Made by a program: the position numbers and the translations under genes
Shown: positions 12,501 through 23,900 of the stretch, one piece after another
How the letters are laid out: the number at the start of each line of letters is the position of its first letter
How positions within the stretch are numbered: position 1 is the first letter of the stretch
Assembly: GCA_036924285.1 (NCBI GenBank)
Contig: JAYKYS010000005.1
Span: 20,992,001-21,056,000, forward strand
Direction of reading: 5' to 3'
Origin: Asterella californica
Lineage: Eukaryota > Streptophyta > Marchantiopsida > Marchantiales > Aytoniaceae
DNA length: 64,000 nt
Notes under the pieces: model-generated
Seen by the model: only the letters and a program-made list of their open reading frames with translations
The model's database searches: none
Told to the model about the DNA's origin: nothing

Positions 12501-12810
12501 GTGAGAGTTTTGCCTTGCCATCATGAATATCACGTGGCGTGCGTTGACAAATGGCTTAAAGAAGTTCACAGGTAAATGGTCGCACTCAGAGGAATTTCTG
12601 TGGAGGATGTCACTTCATATGGATCTTTGTATGATTAAAGTCGTGTCTTCGTCTTTCAGATCTGTATAGTTTATGGTTTTCAGTTGTGGAGTTCTCTTTA
12701 TCATCTGTTCATGTTCTAACGTGTCCAGCTGTTCTTTCTTTCTGTGTAGGGTATGCCCCCTGTGTCGCGGCAACGTATGTGAGGCCAACTCTGTGCCGGT
12801 GTCCGCGTAA
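8318..12810 (+). CDS. RING-H2 E3 ubiquitin-protein ligase (six coding exons, 612 aa)
   Basis: Proposed exons: 8318-8512, 10049-11197, 11624-11806, 12084-12223, 12461-12571, 12750-12810. All junctions are GT-AG and the frame closes exactly (1839 nt). The start MGSSSSR is a strong N-myristoylation signal, so membrane attachment is likely. Residues 66-448 are Ser/Arg-rich and look disordered. Exon 3 has a His/Cys patch (GGHHHGHCSC) and the family block RASISRIIMLAEALFEVLDE, which continues into exon 4. The C-terminal RING-H2 has C557, C560, C575, H577, H580, C583, C595 and C598. Proteins of this design transfer ubiquitin from an E2 to targets, but the substrate cannot be told. The exon 1 donor is the least certain point: GAG|GTTTGT at 8446/8447 also keeps frame. 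The RING is split by the last intron. It appears intact. Confidence 0.88.
9415..9509 (+). repeat. (GA)n microsatellite in the first RING-gene intron
   Basis: An imperfect GAGCGA start passes into an uninterrupted GA run of about 77 bp. It lies inside the roughly 1.5-kb first intron. The Arg-Glu or Leu-Ser ORFs it generates on both strands are artefacts. GAGA-type repeats near plant promoters can bind BBR/BPC factors; a role here is conjecture. Confidence 0.95.
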
Positions 12811-14857
12811 ATTGAAAGACGGCCAGTGATGCATCAAACTCCGTAGGAAGTAGATGGCCTGAAGTCCATCGTGGAACGTCGTCCATCCCTCAGCATGGAA
12901 CATCCAGGTTACAGTTTTCGACCTGGCCCATCCCACGTTTAGAAACCCCCAACCAAGCAGGCAGTCGCAAAGTTTAGTGGTTCTCTTTTGTCCCACGCAG
13001 CAAGTGTAAATGTACAATAGCCTAATAACTTGCCAATTTGTTGCTTGAGATGTGAATTTTGTACATTCAAGCCAGTATTCGATAGAGCTGACGATTTCGA
13101 CTGGTTGCTTAAGACGTGATATTGTATAGTCGAGCCTGTCGTTGTGATAGAACTTAAGCGATTGGTCATCTCCCCACACGTTGCTCATTATTACCATACC
13201 TTTTTTGGCCCTTCAATGCAGTGAGCTATTGTTGTCCCAAATGTGACCTGCCAGCTAAATAGCTGTGCATTCATTTAGTGAACACTTCATCATGAACCCA
13301 TCCAATCCATGCGTTAGTGGAGGTATATCTTTCCTGGAAACTGTCTTCTTGTGAGGAAACTCTCCTTCTTTGAAGGACCCTGCACACCAGTGGTCTGAGT
13401 AGGCCTCACTGAAGTTGGTCTGTGCATATGGACCTATATTGCTTTTCAATAATGTAAAAACATCTTCGAACACGGAGTGAAGTTCTGTTTGCATGATGTG
13501 TGCCATCCACTACTCAGTCCGACATGATTTACTTCTCTTTGGATGTAATAAGCAGCAGAAGGTTGGCTCGTTGTTTCATGGTAATATGTCCATAATAAAT
13601 ACCACGTTCCATCGGTTGATGGGCTTTTGCTTGTTTCTCATTAGGGAGAACTGTTTTTCTGTGACTTCTGTGAGTGCACTGTCCGTTAAGTTGGAGAAAA
13701 GGGTGTCGGTTTATAACCGGGTTAAAACTGCTGGTTTGAGTGCTCGACCACACCCCTTTCATGGGGACGGCGAATGACATGAGAACTGGGTTTGTGTTGA
13801 AGTCTCTCCAACATAAGACTCTTGCACGGGTTTAAAGGCAGTAGGATATTCTGTCGATGGAGGTAAGTTCTCGTTGAGGTAGTAAGAATTCCATATTCCG
13901 GTCGGTATACACGTCAGAGTTCTGGACGCCATTTTTGCACTGCAAGCACGAGTACTATGAACGTAAGCGATGTATCCGGTGTCCCGTAATCGGTATAAAT
14001 ATCATGCACCAGGTTAAAATTTAATTCCAGAATTCGAATCCGGAAGCGAGTAACATCTGGTAGAGAGCAGATTCTGTAGACCCTTTATTTGTTTCCCATC
14101 ACAGAATGGTGTATGATTGAGGAGAAATGTACCAAAGTAGTCAAAATGTGTTACTGTTTTTAACTGAAGACATAGTTGATAGACTTGTTCAAGTAGGCAA
14201 CTTTACTTCCATGAAGCCTTCCCTGATGTACAAACCTTCACGTTGTCACGCCGTAGACAGCACTGTAACTTGGACATGATAGGAATACTTCGATTATACT
14301 TCCGTTTCAGATTGGATCCTCACTCGAGGGTTATCTCCATCTAGGTTGCCGGTTATAGTAAGAATATATAGCATAGATTCCGACATATTTGACGGTAATG
14401 AGTAAATGTTTGAAGATATCTGAATCATTTGGAAGTGGACTATGTATCTTTGAGAAGACATCAGAAATCACATCACGGGTAACTGTAGAGTAAAAAGGTA
14501 TAATAGTGGAGAACTGTTCAGTAATCAATGTTTCTAATGTCTATCATTCTAAAAATATTTTATTTATCCATTCAAATTAGCAAAAGCATATAATAAGAGC
14601 TGTCAAAATTCTTTCTCCTTTTATACTTCCATTTCACATAAAATCCGATGGTGATTGTGCCTTCTGTATTGTACTTCTATCACATGACTTATCATTTATA
14701 ATATCATTCTTTTACTCTCTCTACTTCGCTCTGTCGAATTAGGGGAAAAGATATTACACCATATCACGTTTTATTTCCTTACACGATCATATTATATTCA
14801 GTTTTCAGCACCTTCACGACATTACTACTCACTATCGGAGGTAAGTTGGGTTCGTAT
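12811..14857. other. 3' region of the RING gene and intergenic DNA
   Basis: This starts with the 3' untranslated region of the RING gene. No further gene was recognised. The 94-codon plus-strand ORF at 13493-13777 and the overlapping minus-strand ORFs have no domain and are not supported. Confidence 0.45.
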
Positions 14858-14945
14858 CATGGTGGCATAGCTGATAAGTAGAATCTCAGGTCCATTCATC
14901 TTTTCAGATGAACCTGAGATTCTACTTATCAGCTATGCCACCATG
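14858..14945. repeat. Perfect 34-bp inverted repeat with 20-nt loop
   Basis: The left arm 14858-14891 (begins CATGGTGGCATAGC) is the exact reverse complement of the right arm 14912-14945 (ends GCTATGCCACCATG). The 20-nt loop holds a further TCATCT/AGATGA pair. A perfect arm of this length is far beyond chance in AT-rich DNA and must be young. It could be a recently formed microRNA or siRNA precursor, a small foldback element, or an inverted duplication. No target or expression evidence is available from sequence alone. Confidence 0.97.
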
Positions 14946-16780
14946 CACGTGTTCATCCAATCATATAAGTGTTCCTTCCTGGTAGGGTGTTTGGGAATCC
15001 AGAACTGTTTCCGCAACTGTATGCTCAATTACCATGTAACAGTTGTAGACAGATTTGAATTCTTTTTTTTTAATTTAGTCTCGAATTTCTGTATAATATT
15101 TATATTTTTCCTGATAACATAAAAAGACCAAAAGTTCCTGAAGTCGATCGAGCATCTTATTAAATATGAAACAAAATTTCACTACCGCACTTGTAATGAA
15201 AAGTGCTCAAATTCTCAAGTCCTGCGTCCTCTACTATACCACTAAAACACCAATAATGGATTTCAAGCTCAAACCCTAATTGTTAGTATGTTCTTCGAGC
15301 TCTAATTCACAAACTGTCATGAGTTTATAATACACGTGGAACTTTCAATTCTTCATGTTTGGATCTTTATGATATTTATATATCATAAACTGACTTAAAT
15401 AAGTTTATTAATGAATTCATATAAATTTTATTGCTCCATTCTCATATTGGTCACGAATGTGTCTCCAACAATCGAACAAGCATTTTCAGTTATATATTCA
15501 TTTTTTGGGTTCAATTGCATTTGAATATCAATTGCTTTAGATCTTTATCTATAAGGTCCTAAAGTAGCTCTAGTTATCATTCACGTTTAAACTTACTTAT
15601 TTGATATCTGTATGTACAGAATAAGAGAGTCATGACAAGACTTGAGATGTAAAACTTAAATTGATTAACAATTCTATGCAAACATGTACATAATAAATAT
15701 ACATAACTGGGAAATACCCGAACTTGACCTTGTCACTTAAATGGAAGATAAGATGAAATTACTCGTGTTCTGATCAGAATATTTCTGGCATTACTCGTGT
15801 TTTGATACGCAAACCGACTACAGAACCCCCACTAAAGTGATCCCACATATAGTGATAACATTAGTGATAAAATCTAGCGATCATGACTTGGGCAGTGTCA
15901 TATAGTGAACATAAAAAGGAAATATAAATATAAATATAATTATATATGGCTGTAAGATTTAGTCTTCTTTGTTGCAACTCACACTAATGTACGTATAGTG
16001 ATAATTTACTCAAAATGAATGTATTTATTGATAATGCTCTAAAAACTTACTAAAAGTATGAAGAAAAATATTTTTTACATTTCATCTCTGTTCTCAATTC
16101 TGATCATGATTTTAAAACAAGGTGCGTATATGTTTCTTTATATCTCAATACTCTAAAAGAAAATCCTTCATTTAGTCATATTACCCTCTCTACGGCGATA
16201 AAGAGTTACCCTTCCCGTCTCTATTTGCTACAGAGAGTTTCAGAAGTTCTTCGCGAAAGAGACGTAATGGATGCCAAACGGATGAGAAGACCTCAGTAAG
16301 CAGAACAATGGGAAATTATATGCATGAAAGATCAACTTAGGGCAACTTTTGCTTCTTGTTGTTATTCAAAAAATATATAAATATTAAGTGAAATTTCTAT
16401 ATCAAATTGGAATAAAATATCAAATTGATTTTTAAATAACTAGACTAGATAATTAGCCTGGAGATGAAGAAAAATCCAAAAAGAACTCATGGGAATATTA
16501 ACAAATACACTCTCGAATTACATATCTGGATGGCTGATACCAAGCAAATAACATTCTCTTTGTTATTTGATTTATTACCTAACCTTTCCAAAGAGGTTAG
16601 ACTTTTAGAAAGAGAGATCCAAAGGCCAAGCACCGAACACAACAAGTTGTCGAGAAGTTCTTTGGGAATTGCATCTCCACGATCTCAGTTTGAGTTCCTG
16701 CTATACAATCCAAAGTTCAGTGACAGTGAGTTTACGCGGTTGGTGGAAATCAAAACTGCGTGGTTATCGTGAAACGCCGT
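14946..16780. other. AT-rich intergenic DNA
   Basis: No supported gene. A plus-strand ORF at 16464-16772 (102 aa) has no recognisable domain and overlaps a decayed foldback motif at about 16570-16602 (TTTATTACCTAACC then GGTTAG). That motif is related to repeats at 29.40 and 39.09 kb. Confidence 0.45.
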
Positions 16781-17900
16781 ATGGGCCGGAAGTTTTATTC
16801 GCGAATCGAGGTCACTTGAGGAGGCATCCTCCGTCGTGAGTGATAAGCTCCGACTTTCCCGACGATTGGAAAACGCGCCGTCGCCGGTCACAGCAATTGT
16901 AGTGAGATGAAGAGTGGCCTTCGTGTTCCTGCGGGCCGGGAACTCGCGGCTCGCTTTCTTTCGGACTTTACCGTGAACGGCCCAAAGAAACCGACAGGCA
17001 GATAGCCCGACGTCACAACAGTCCAGTTCAGTGGCCGAAGAGGGCGGGAGAGATAAGTTCCCGCCACCAACGTTTCGCGCGATTTTTCTGCTTTCGCTCC
17101 ATCGCGAGCTCGTTTCAAGACATTCGAAAAGTTGATAGAGCGCTCGCTGTGGTCGCAGTCTGTAAGTACGAACAGCAGCAGCAAAGGCGAGTTTGAGATA
17201 GCCATACAGTCGACGGAAACGGGCTATTCGTAGCAATTGCACCCACTTCCTATTTGCGGCCACGTTCAGTTCTTCCTCTGCATCACGCTTATGGTGTCTG
17301 AGTGAATGTGAAGTTTCTGGGTGGCGTTCTGTTCCGTGGGGTTGGGTTGGTTTGGGTTGCCTGTGTGCTTGCGCGCTTGCCGTGGGGAGAGAGTAGGAAG
17401 TATCGATAGTGCTGTTCGTATTCACTGATTTTATCTTCATACAGCCTCCTGCTTTAGATGTTTCGCGATGAGGAGATGGGCTCTCGGTTGCTCGCGGAAG
17501 TCAGTTTCTCTTACTGGACACGTTGTATGCTCTAGGCCTTAGGCAGCACCAGGTACGCTCGAAATTATAATTTGTAGCATATTCTCGAGTGCATGCTGTT
17601 GTTGTCGTCGTCTCATGCCAGTCGATTTCTCCCAGCTGAGTTTTCAGTTTACGTGTTGGCTCTCTGTCTCAGTCACGGTGGTGTTTCCAGTTACTCGCGC
17701 TTCCTGAGAGCAATTAGCTGTTGTCAAACCTCGGTTTCAGAATCGCAGTTGAAGTTGAATGATGATCGCAGTTTTCTCTGTGTGTTCCAACATCTTTGCT
17801 TGTCTCAGAAAGAGCATTGTGAGCTCATCAGAAAGAGTAGAAAGCTTAAAGGAGTGAAATCGCCCGAGTATATGCTCCACTCGTCAGCAAGCTAGCCATC
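16781..17900 (+). promoter_or_regulatory. Probable promoter and 5' leader of the 2067-aa gene
   Basis: Composition changes abruptly from AT-rich to GC-rich, as at the RING gene's 5' end. Several out-of-frame ATG ORFs and pyrimidine-rich stretches precede the coding start at 17901, consistent with a long leader and possibly a leader intron. A 251-codon minus-strand ORF (16685-17440) spans the same DNA but carries no domain and is more likely fortuitous. Confidence 0.4.
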
Positions 17901-20900
17901 ATGAAAGAACGCAGGGCGCGCGAGAGGGAAGTGCAAGAAAGGAGGAAGTGGAGCACGATGGCGCAGGAAGAAGAGGCCGAGGAAGACGATGACAATGCGA
18001 CCCTCCAGGATTGTATAGACCGGCAGAGGAAAGTGACCACCGTGCGAACCAAGAGCAAGAGGATCGCTTTGACACCTTTGGATGACGAAGGCAATTGCCG
18101 GCGAGTTAGAAAGAAGTCCAAAGGCATACAGGAGCTTCTGGCTGCTGCTGGCCCTGCCGTTGCTCCCCAATCTGACGAAACGCCCGTCTGCTCCACGCAG
18201 CCCATAAAGCCGAGAAGACACGGCGTGGAAACCGAGGACAACGAAGTCAAGGATAGCAAAAAGCGGAAGGTGAGAAAGAAACGACGAGAGGTTGTAGATG
18301 ATGTGGTAGAAGGCGAAGGTATTGACAGAAGAGTTATCCAAGACGCAGAGTTGCGGTACAACATTTATGATCACATGGAAGATGTACCATCTTCCGAACT
18401 GAGCAGAAAGATCTTCATCCTCGTAGCAAAGGTGGAATTGGGTGATGGTCAACGTCATGACTCTATTGCGAATTCAGATAATCAGTCAGTTCCAGGAACA
18501 GGAACTCTTGGGTCTCCTACGTCCGGCTCACGCCTTCTTACCGAGGACCTGTTCCTCCCGATTGATGGTTACCACACCTGTGAGGATGCTGGCAATTGCC
18601 CCAGAATTCCCTGTCTCGAGAAGGTATTGGACCACTTGGATAGAATGTCCGAAGACCAGTTGAAGCTCTGGTTCAAGGCAATCACAGGCGAAGTATTTAT
18701 GAGCAGGAACGGAGAGAAGGTCAGGGGTAGGCTAAGGAGAATGATCAGATGTAGAGTTAAGGAGCTCATCAAGAGTCAGTATGCAGAATCAACTGTCAGT
18801 AGCCACTCATGGAGGAGTTCGCTCGAAATGCAACCAGAATTTGGAGCTCTGTCACCTCCCCCGATGCCCGTGGTAGTTTCTGATTCTCTAACGGACAGCC
18901 CTGGGAGTAAATTGTCTGCTTCAAATGCAGGTGACGGGTGTGTCGGAGCAGAGGATGCCGTTCAGTCAGGAAAACCACCTACCGAGAGGGCACCCTCAGT
19001 GTCCCCTTCTGCATCATCAGAAATCAGCAGGGGATTCACCTTCCAGCTTCCAGCAGCTAGAAACTCATCCACCAAGGAGGCATCGACAAACTCTTCGGTT
19101 GACGATCCCGAACCAGTTTTGCCGGCAGTTACTGCCCGCATTACGCGAAGTAAGGCCAGAGGTCTGGTAAAAAATAGTGGCGCTGAACAAGAAGATGATC
19201 TTAACGAGGCCCGGTGTCTGGAGATGAATCAAGACTTGTATTACTCGAGCTCGGACCGAAATTTGCCTACTACGCCTGAGGAGTTCGAGGTGCCGGGGTT
19301 CCATCCACCAGTATGCCTGTCGGGTGGATCAGTGGACTGCGGTCCAGGTAGTAAACCAGCCGAGGGTGCAGCTGCGGAACAAGCAGCTGCAACTCGTTCT
19401 GGTAAGGAGAGTTCTACTGTGGAGAAAGAGCTTCGAGGGTTTTCATCTCCAGCACACTGCGATCTAAATGGCCTACTAGTCGAGGGTGCAGCCGAAGAAA
19501 CGACGAAAGCTGCAACTCGTTCTCGAAAGAAGAGTTTTTCTGACCAGGAAGCTTTCGGGGAGCATTCTCCTCCGACAGACCACAGTGTATATGCTCTACC
19601 CGTAGAGAATACATCTGCGGGGACAGCAACAGCCGCAACTCGTTGTCGAAAGAAGAGTTTTGCTGTTGAAAAATTTGTCAGAGAAGTTTCGTCTTCAGCA
19701 GACCGCGATGTAAGTGGTCTACATATTGAGGGTGCAGCTGCAGAAACATCAGCGGTCGCCACTCGCTCACGTAAGAGGAGAGATGTAGTTACAGATAAGG
19801 GCCTTGAAGAGGTTCCATCTTCAACGGACTGCGATGTCGTTGGTCTACAACTTGAAGCTGCAGCCGCAGAAACAGCAACAGCTTCGATCCGTTCTCGAAA
19901 GAAGAGTTTTGCTGCTGAAAATCTGTTTGGAGAGGTTTCCACTTCAGCCGATAGCAATGCAGATGGTGTACCCGTAGATGGTGGAGCTGTGCAACCAACA
20001 GGAGCTCCAACTCGGTTACGTAAGAAGAGAGAATATGTTGCTGCTGAGAAGGTCTTTAGAGAGTTTTCTTCTCCAGCTGAGTGCCGTGTAAGTGGTCCAC
20101 CAGTAGAGATAGTTGCTGCTGAACCAACAAGCGCTGCAACTCGTTCTCGTAAGAAGATCTCTGACGTACAGGAAGTTCGTGGAGAGGTTGCTTGCTTAGC
20201 TGATTATGATCCAAGTAGATTGCAAGTAGAGAGTAAAGCTGTACCGAAAACAGCAGCTGCAACTCGTTGGCACAAGTATAGAGGTTTTGTTGCCGCTCAG
20301 AAGGTCCACGGAGGGGTTTCGTCTCCGGCTGACTGCATTGTAGGCGGTGTACCAGTAGAGGGTTCAGCTGCAACTCGTTCTCGTAAGAGTAGATATACCG
20401 TTGAGGAAGTCCTTGAGGGGGGTTCTTCTTTAGCTGATTGCGATCTCAGTGGTCAACTTACAGAACGTGTAGCTAGAGAAACAGCAACAGCTCCTGCTCG
20501 ACCACGTGAGGAGACAGGATTTGTTGCCCTTCAGAAAGTCCTTGTAGAGGTTCTTTCTTTACCAGACTGCGATGTAATTGGTCCACTAGTTGACACTGCA
20601 GCCACGGACACAACACCAAGTGTAACAGGTTCTCAAAAGAAGAGTTTTGCTGTTAAGAAGGACTTTGGAGCGGTTTCTCATTCAGCAGACTCCGGCGTAA
20701 ATCGTCTACCAGAAGAGGTTGGAGCTGCAGAATCGAAAGCAGCTGGAGCTAGTTCACAGGACAAGAGAGAAGCTGTAAGCGAGGATCTCCTCGAAAAGGT
20801 TGTTACTCTAGCAGCCTGCGATATAAGTGGCACACCACGAGAGGGTGCAGCTGTAGAAACAAGCAGTTTGGCTGTCGAGAAATTCCCTCCAGAGGTTTCT

Positions 20901-23900
20901 TCTTCAGCAGGCTGCGATGTAGATGGTCTACTAAGTAAAGGTGGAGGTGGAGAAGCAACTGCAGTTGCAACGCAGAGAGACTTTGTTGCTGCCGAGGAAG
21001 TCCTTGGAAACGTCTCAACTTCTGCACGCGAAGTGAACGATTTTCTAGCGAGGGATGCAGCTGCAGAGTCCAGAAGAGCTGTTAGGGGGTCGGATGAGGA
21101 GAGAGATCCCGTTGCTGTGGAGGAAGTCCTCGGAGACGTTCATTCCTCGAACTTGGCTTGCAATCGCGAATTGCCTAGTATATCCGCGGAGGAACTTGCG
21201 CAGCTTGTCCAATCTTCACAACCAGGAGCAGAATGCCTGCCGTCCCTGTCAGACGTGATCATGAACCTTCTGAGTGACATCTCGGCCAAAGCTTCTCAAT
21301 CTAAGAGCGAAGGCACTGCTCTCGGCAGTCAAGAGTCCTCGGGAACTGTCATTCGTCAGAGTGAGACAGAGTCACTCATTGGCACGAAGGTGGCAACTGC
21401 TGAAGAAGCATCGCAGTCCAATCTCATCGCTGCCGCTTCTCCACCTGCAACAACATCTAGTGTTCTCGAGAAAGTAGTGGAGGTGATAAACTATCCAGGC
21501 TCCGAGGGGACTCTGATGAGCATGCCTTCTGAACCACAATGTGAGTCTGCTATATCGGTTTGTAAGCACGACCATGTGGCAAACGAATCACTGATGGAGA
21601 TCGACGGGAATTCAGAGCCAGAACTGGTGTCTAAGGAACCCACGACCAATCTCTCTAGCCCAATGGCTAACTGTCCCGGAGGGGAGGCGTCTTCCTGCAA
21701 GTTCGAAGAATCCAGTGAACTTTGTTGCTCCGTCGTTGTCACTATCTGTGATGCCCGAACCGGTGCTCCATCAGGTCTGGACACGGTATGCCACACGGGA
21801 AAAGTCCAAGTCGAGCAAGGTTCAGCACCTGAAGGTGCTCATCCCGAACCACACACCATATCGAGCAGCAATCTTTTTGTCTGCCCGGCGCCTTCAAGCG
21901 GCTCGGTCTTGGAGGTCACGTCAGACTGGCTGTTTAACACCAAATGTCGAGATTTCCCGATTGGAGATGGCTATGTTTGTCTCCCAAGTCAAGAAGAAAT
22001 AGCTAAACCTACAGATAGTTTTGTCGTTGGAGTCAGTTCTTCTTCCATGCCGTCTTCAGCTGCCCTCTTTGAAGATAATGTCCAGGTACCTTCTACTGGA
22101 CTACGTCTTGGTGGAGAACATCTTGCTCCTCTTGATACGACATATGGCTGCGTGGAGGGTGAAGAAATGGTCCGTGAGACTGGAGACGGATTACTCTTTG
22201 AGCAATTCACTGCTGAGCGATCTTCAAGTTTGTGGCCATCCGAAGATGAGAAGAAAACTTACATTCCTTCACCAAATGGTTATAAAATGGAGGGTCTTCC
22301 CGATAGTAAATTGGTTGTTGGAACTGATAGTATGAGTGGTGGCACCGGCAAATGGCAGCTGTTGAGGTGCGACTCCCGGAGGTCTAAGGAATCAGCAGCA
22401 GAGACAGCCGGGAAGATCGAAGTCAGCTCCCTGCCGAAGGTTTGGAGAGATGCTGGTGAATTCCTGGACGAATTGGACAGTGTGTACTTGATGATAGATA
22501 CGGTAAGAAGCTCCTTATCAGATTCTCTCCATAAGAGAAAGCATCATGATTCTGATCTCGATGATGACAGGACAAAATGTCCAGGTAACGCTGTTGGTTT
22601 CGGTTATGGTCCTCCGCGGACGAGACAATGTGTGGAACTCTCACCAGAGGAGAGGTGTGCAGTCACGGAGAAGCTTGTAGTGGAGGCAGATGATGTCTGG
22701 AAAGCAGGTGGTGATTTGGAGTACTTAGGGGACGTTGAGCAACCTGAGGTAGAACAGACTGGGCCATCCACGTCTATTCTGGGTCATATGAGTGTGCATG
22801 CTGAGAAGTCTCCAGTTTCTGACGAGGTTCAGGATCCAGTACATTCACAGTACCATCCAGAGCTATGGATAGATGATGAGAGGCGGGATGAAGGAACCAC
22901 TGTTTATGATGAACCCGCACCTTCCGAGAAACAAATCGCCATGCACGATAACTGTTCTGGAACTACTATGTTCAGAAGAAAAGTCTGTTTGTCGCCACCT
23001 CGTCCTTACATGGGAGACTCTTACCTCGGTGCACCTCCTCCTTTCCATTCACCAGCATCACAGTCAACGTCCCCGGATGAAAGTAGCCCAGAAGCAGTGG
23101 TGAAGTCTGATGCTTGCGTCGACCTGCTGGCGTGCGAACGACTGGTCCAAGAAGACGATCTGGACGACTCTGAGCGGTCTTCTGGGGTTTTGTTTACGAG
23201 AAAGGTAACTTGCCTCCAGTTGCCTCCAGACTTCCTTCACTTCTACCGCTTTACTTTCGTGTGAAACATAAGTAGATGAAACTGACACCACCTCATTCAT
23301 TACATCTTTCAGAAGAAATTACTAAGGGAAGAAAACGAGGACCTCTCACCAAGTCTACCTCCTATGCGTCTCAAGTTACCGTCTGGACGAGCAAGTAAGT
23401 ACCTGAACATTCTCTTGATTATTGTGCCTAAGTGCTCGAGAGTTCCTGGTCGATGTCAAACTGCTGCCGGATGCATCACTTCAGGAGTCAATACACTGTC
23501 CTTCCATGCCTAAGGAGATTCTTGCCATCAGGCCGTTGTGATCATGGCTGGGTACACAAGACCCAGCCCCTATCTCACTTGAAGATGCGTGTTGATTAGT
23601 GGACTGTATCGCCCGTACTGGAGATTGTGTTCCAAGGCGCTGCCGAGGCTTTAGTAACCTTAATGAAGTCTTTATCGTAGTTTCCACTCCAAATCTGTGC
23701 CTTATGACGTGGTTGCATTCAAACTGTAAACTTAAGGATACTTATAGCATCTGATGTTTTCTCCGAAACCTGCTTTACCCGTGTACCATTATATACTTAT
23801 AGCATCTAATGAAGGAGCTTTTCAGATTGTATCAGGGAGCTGACGCCTGTGTCAACTGCAGGACACGTTGCAGGCGCCATTAACAAGTTCAAGCTCAGAT

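Noticed and set aside
12709..13506. Minus-strand ORFs over the end and 3' region of the RING gene
   Set aside because: They are shadows of the last exon and 3' region, with no domain.
13493..13777. 94-codon plus-strand ORF downstream of the RING gene
   Set aside because: No motif, no splice logic linking it to the gene, and comparable ORFs occur on the opposite strand.
13985..14060. Possible tRNA near AATTCGAATCC
   Set aside because: The T stem has a mismatch and no cloverleaf fits the upstream 70 bases.
16685..17440. 251-codon minus-strand ORF
   Set aside because: It overlaps the GC-rich 5' region of the plus-strand gene, has low-complexity Arg/Ser composition and no recognisable motif. 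An antisense gene is possible but unsupported.
17846..18458. Long minus-strand ORFs opposite the start of the 2067-aa gene
   Set aside because: They mirror the charged, codon-biased plus-strand exon, and the translated products are low-complexity.
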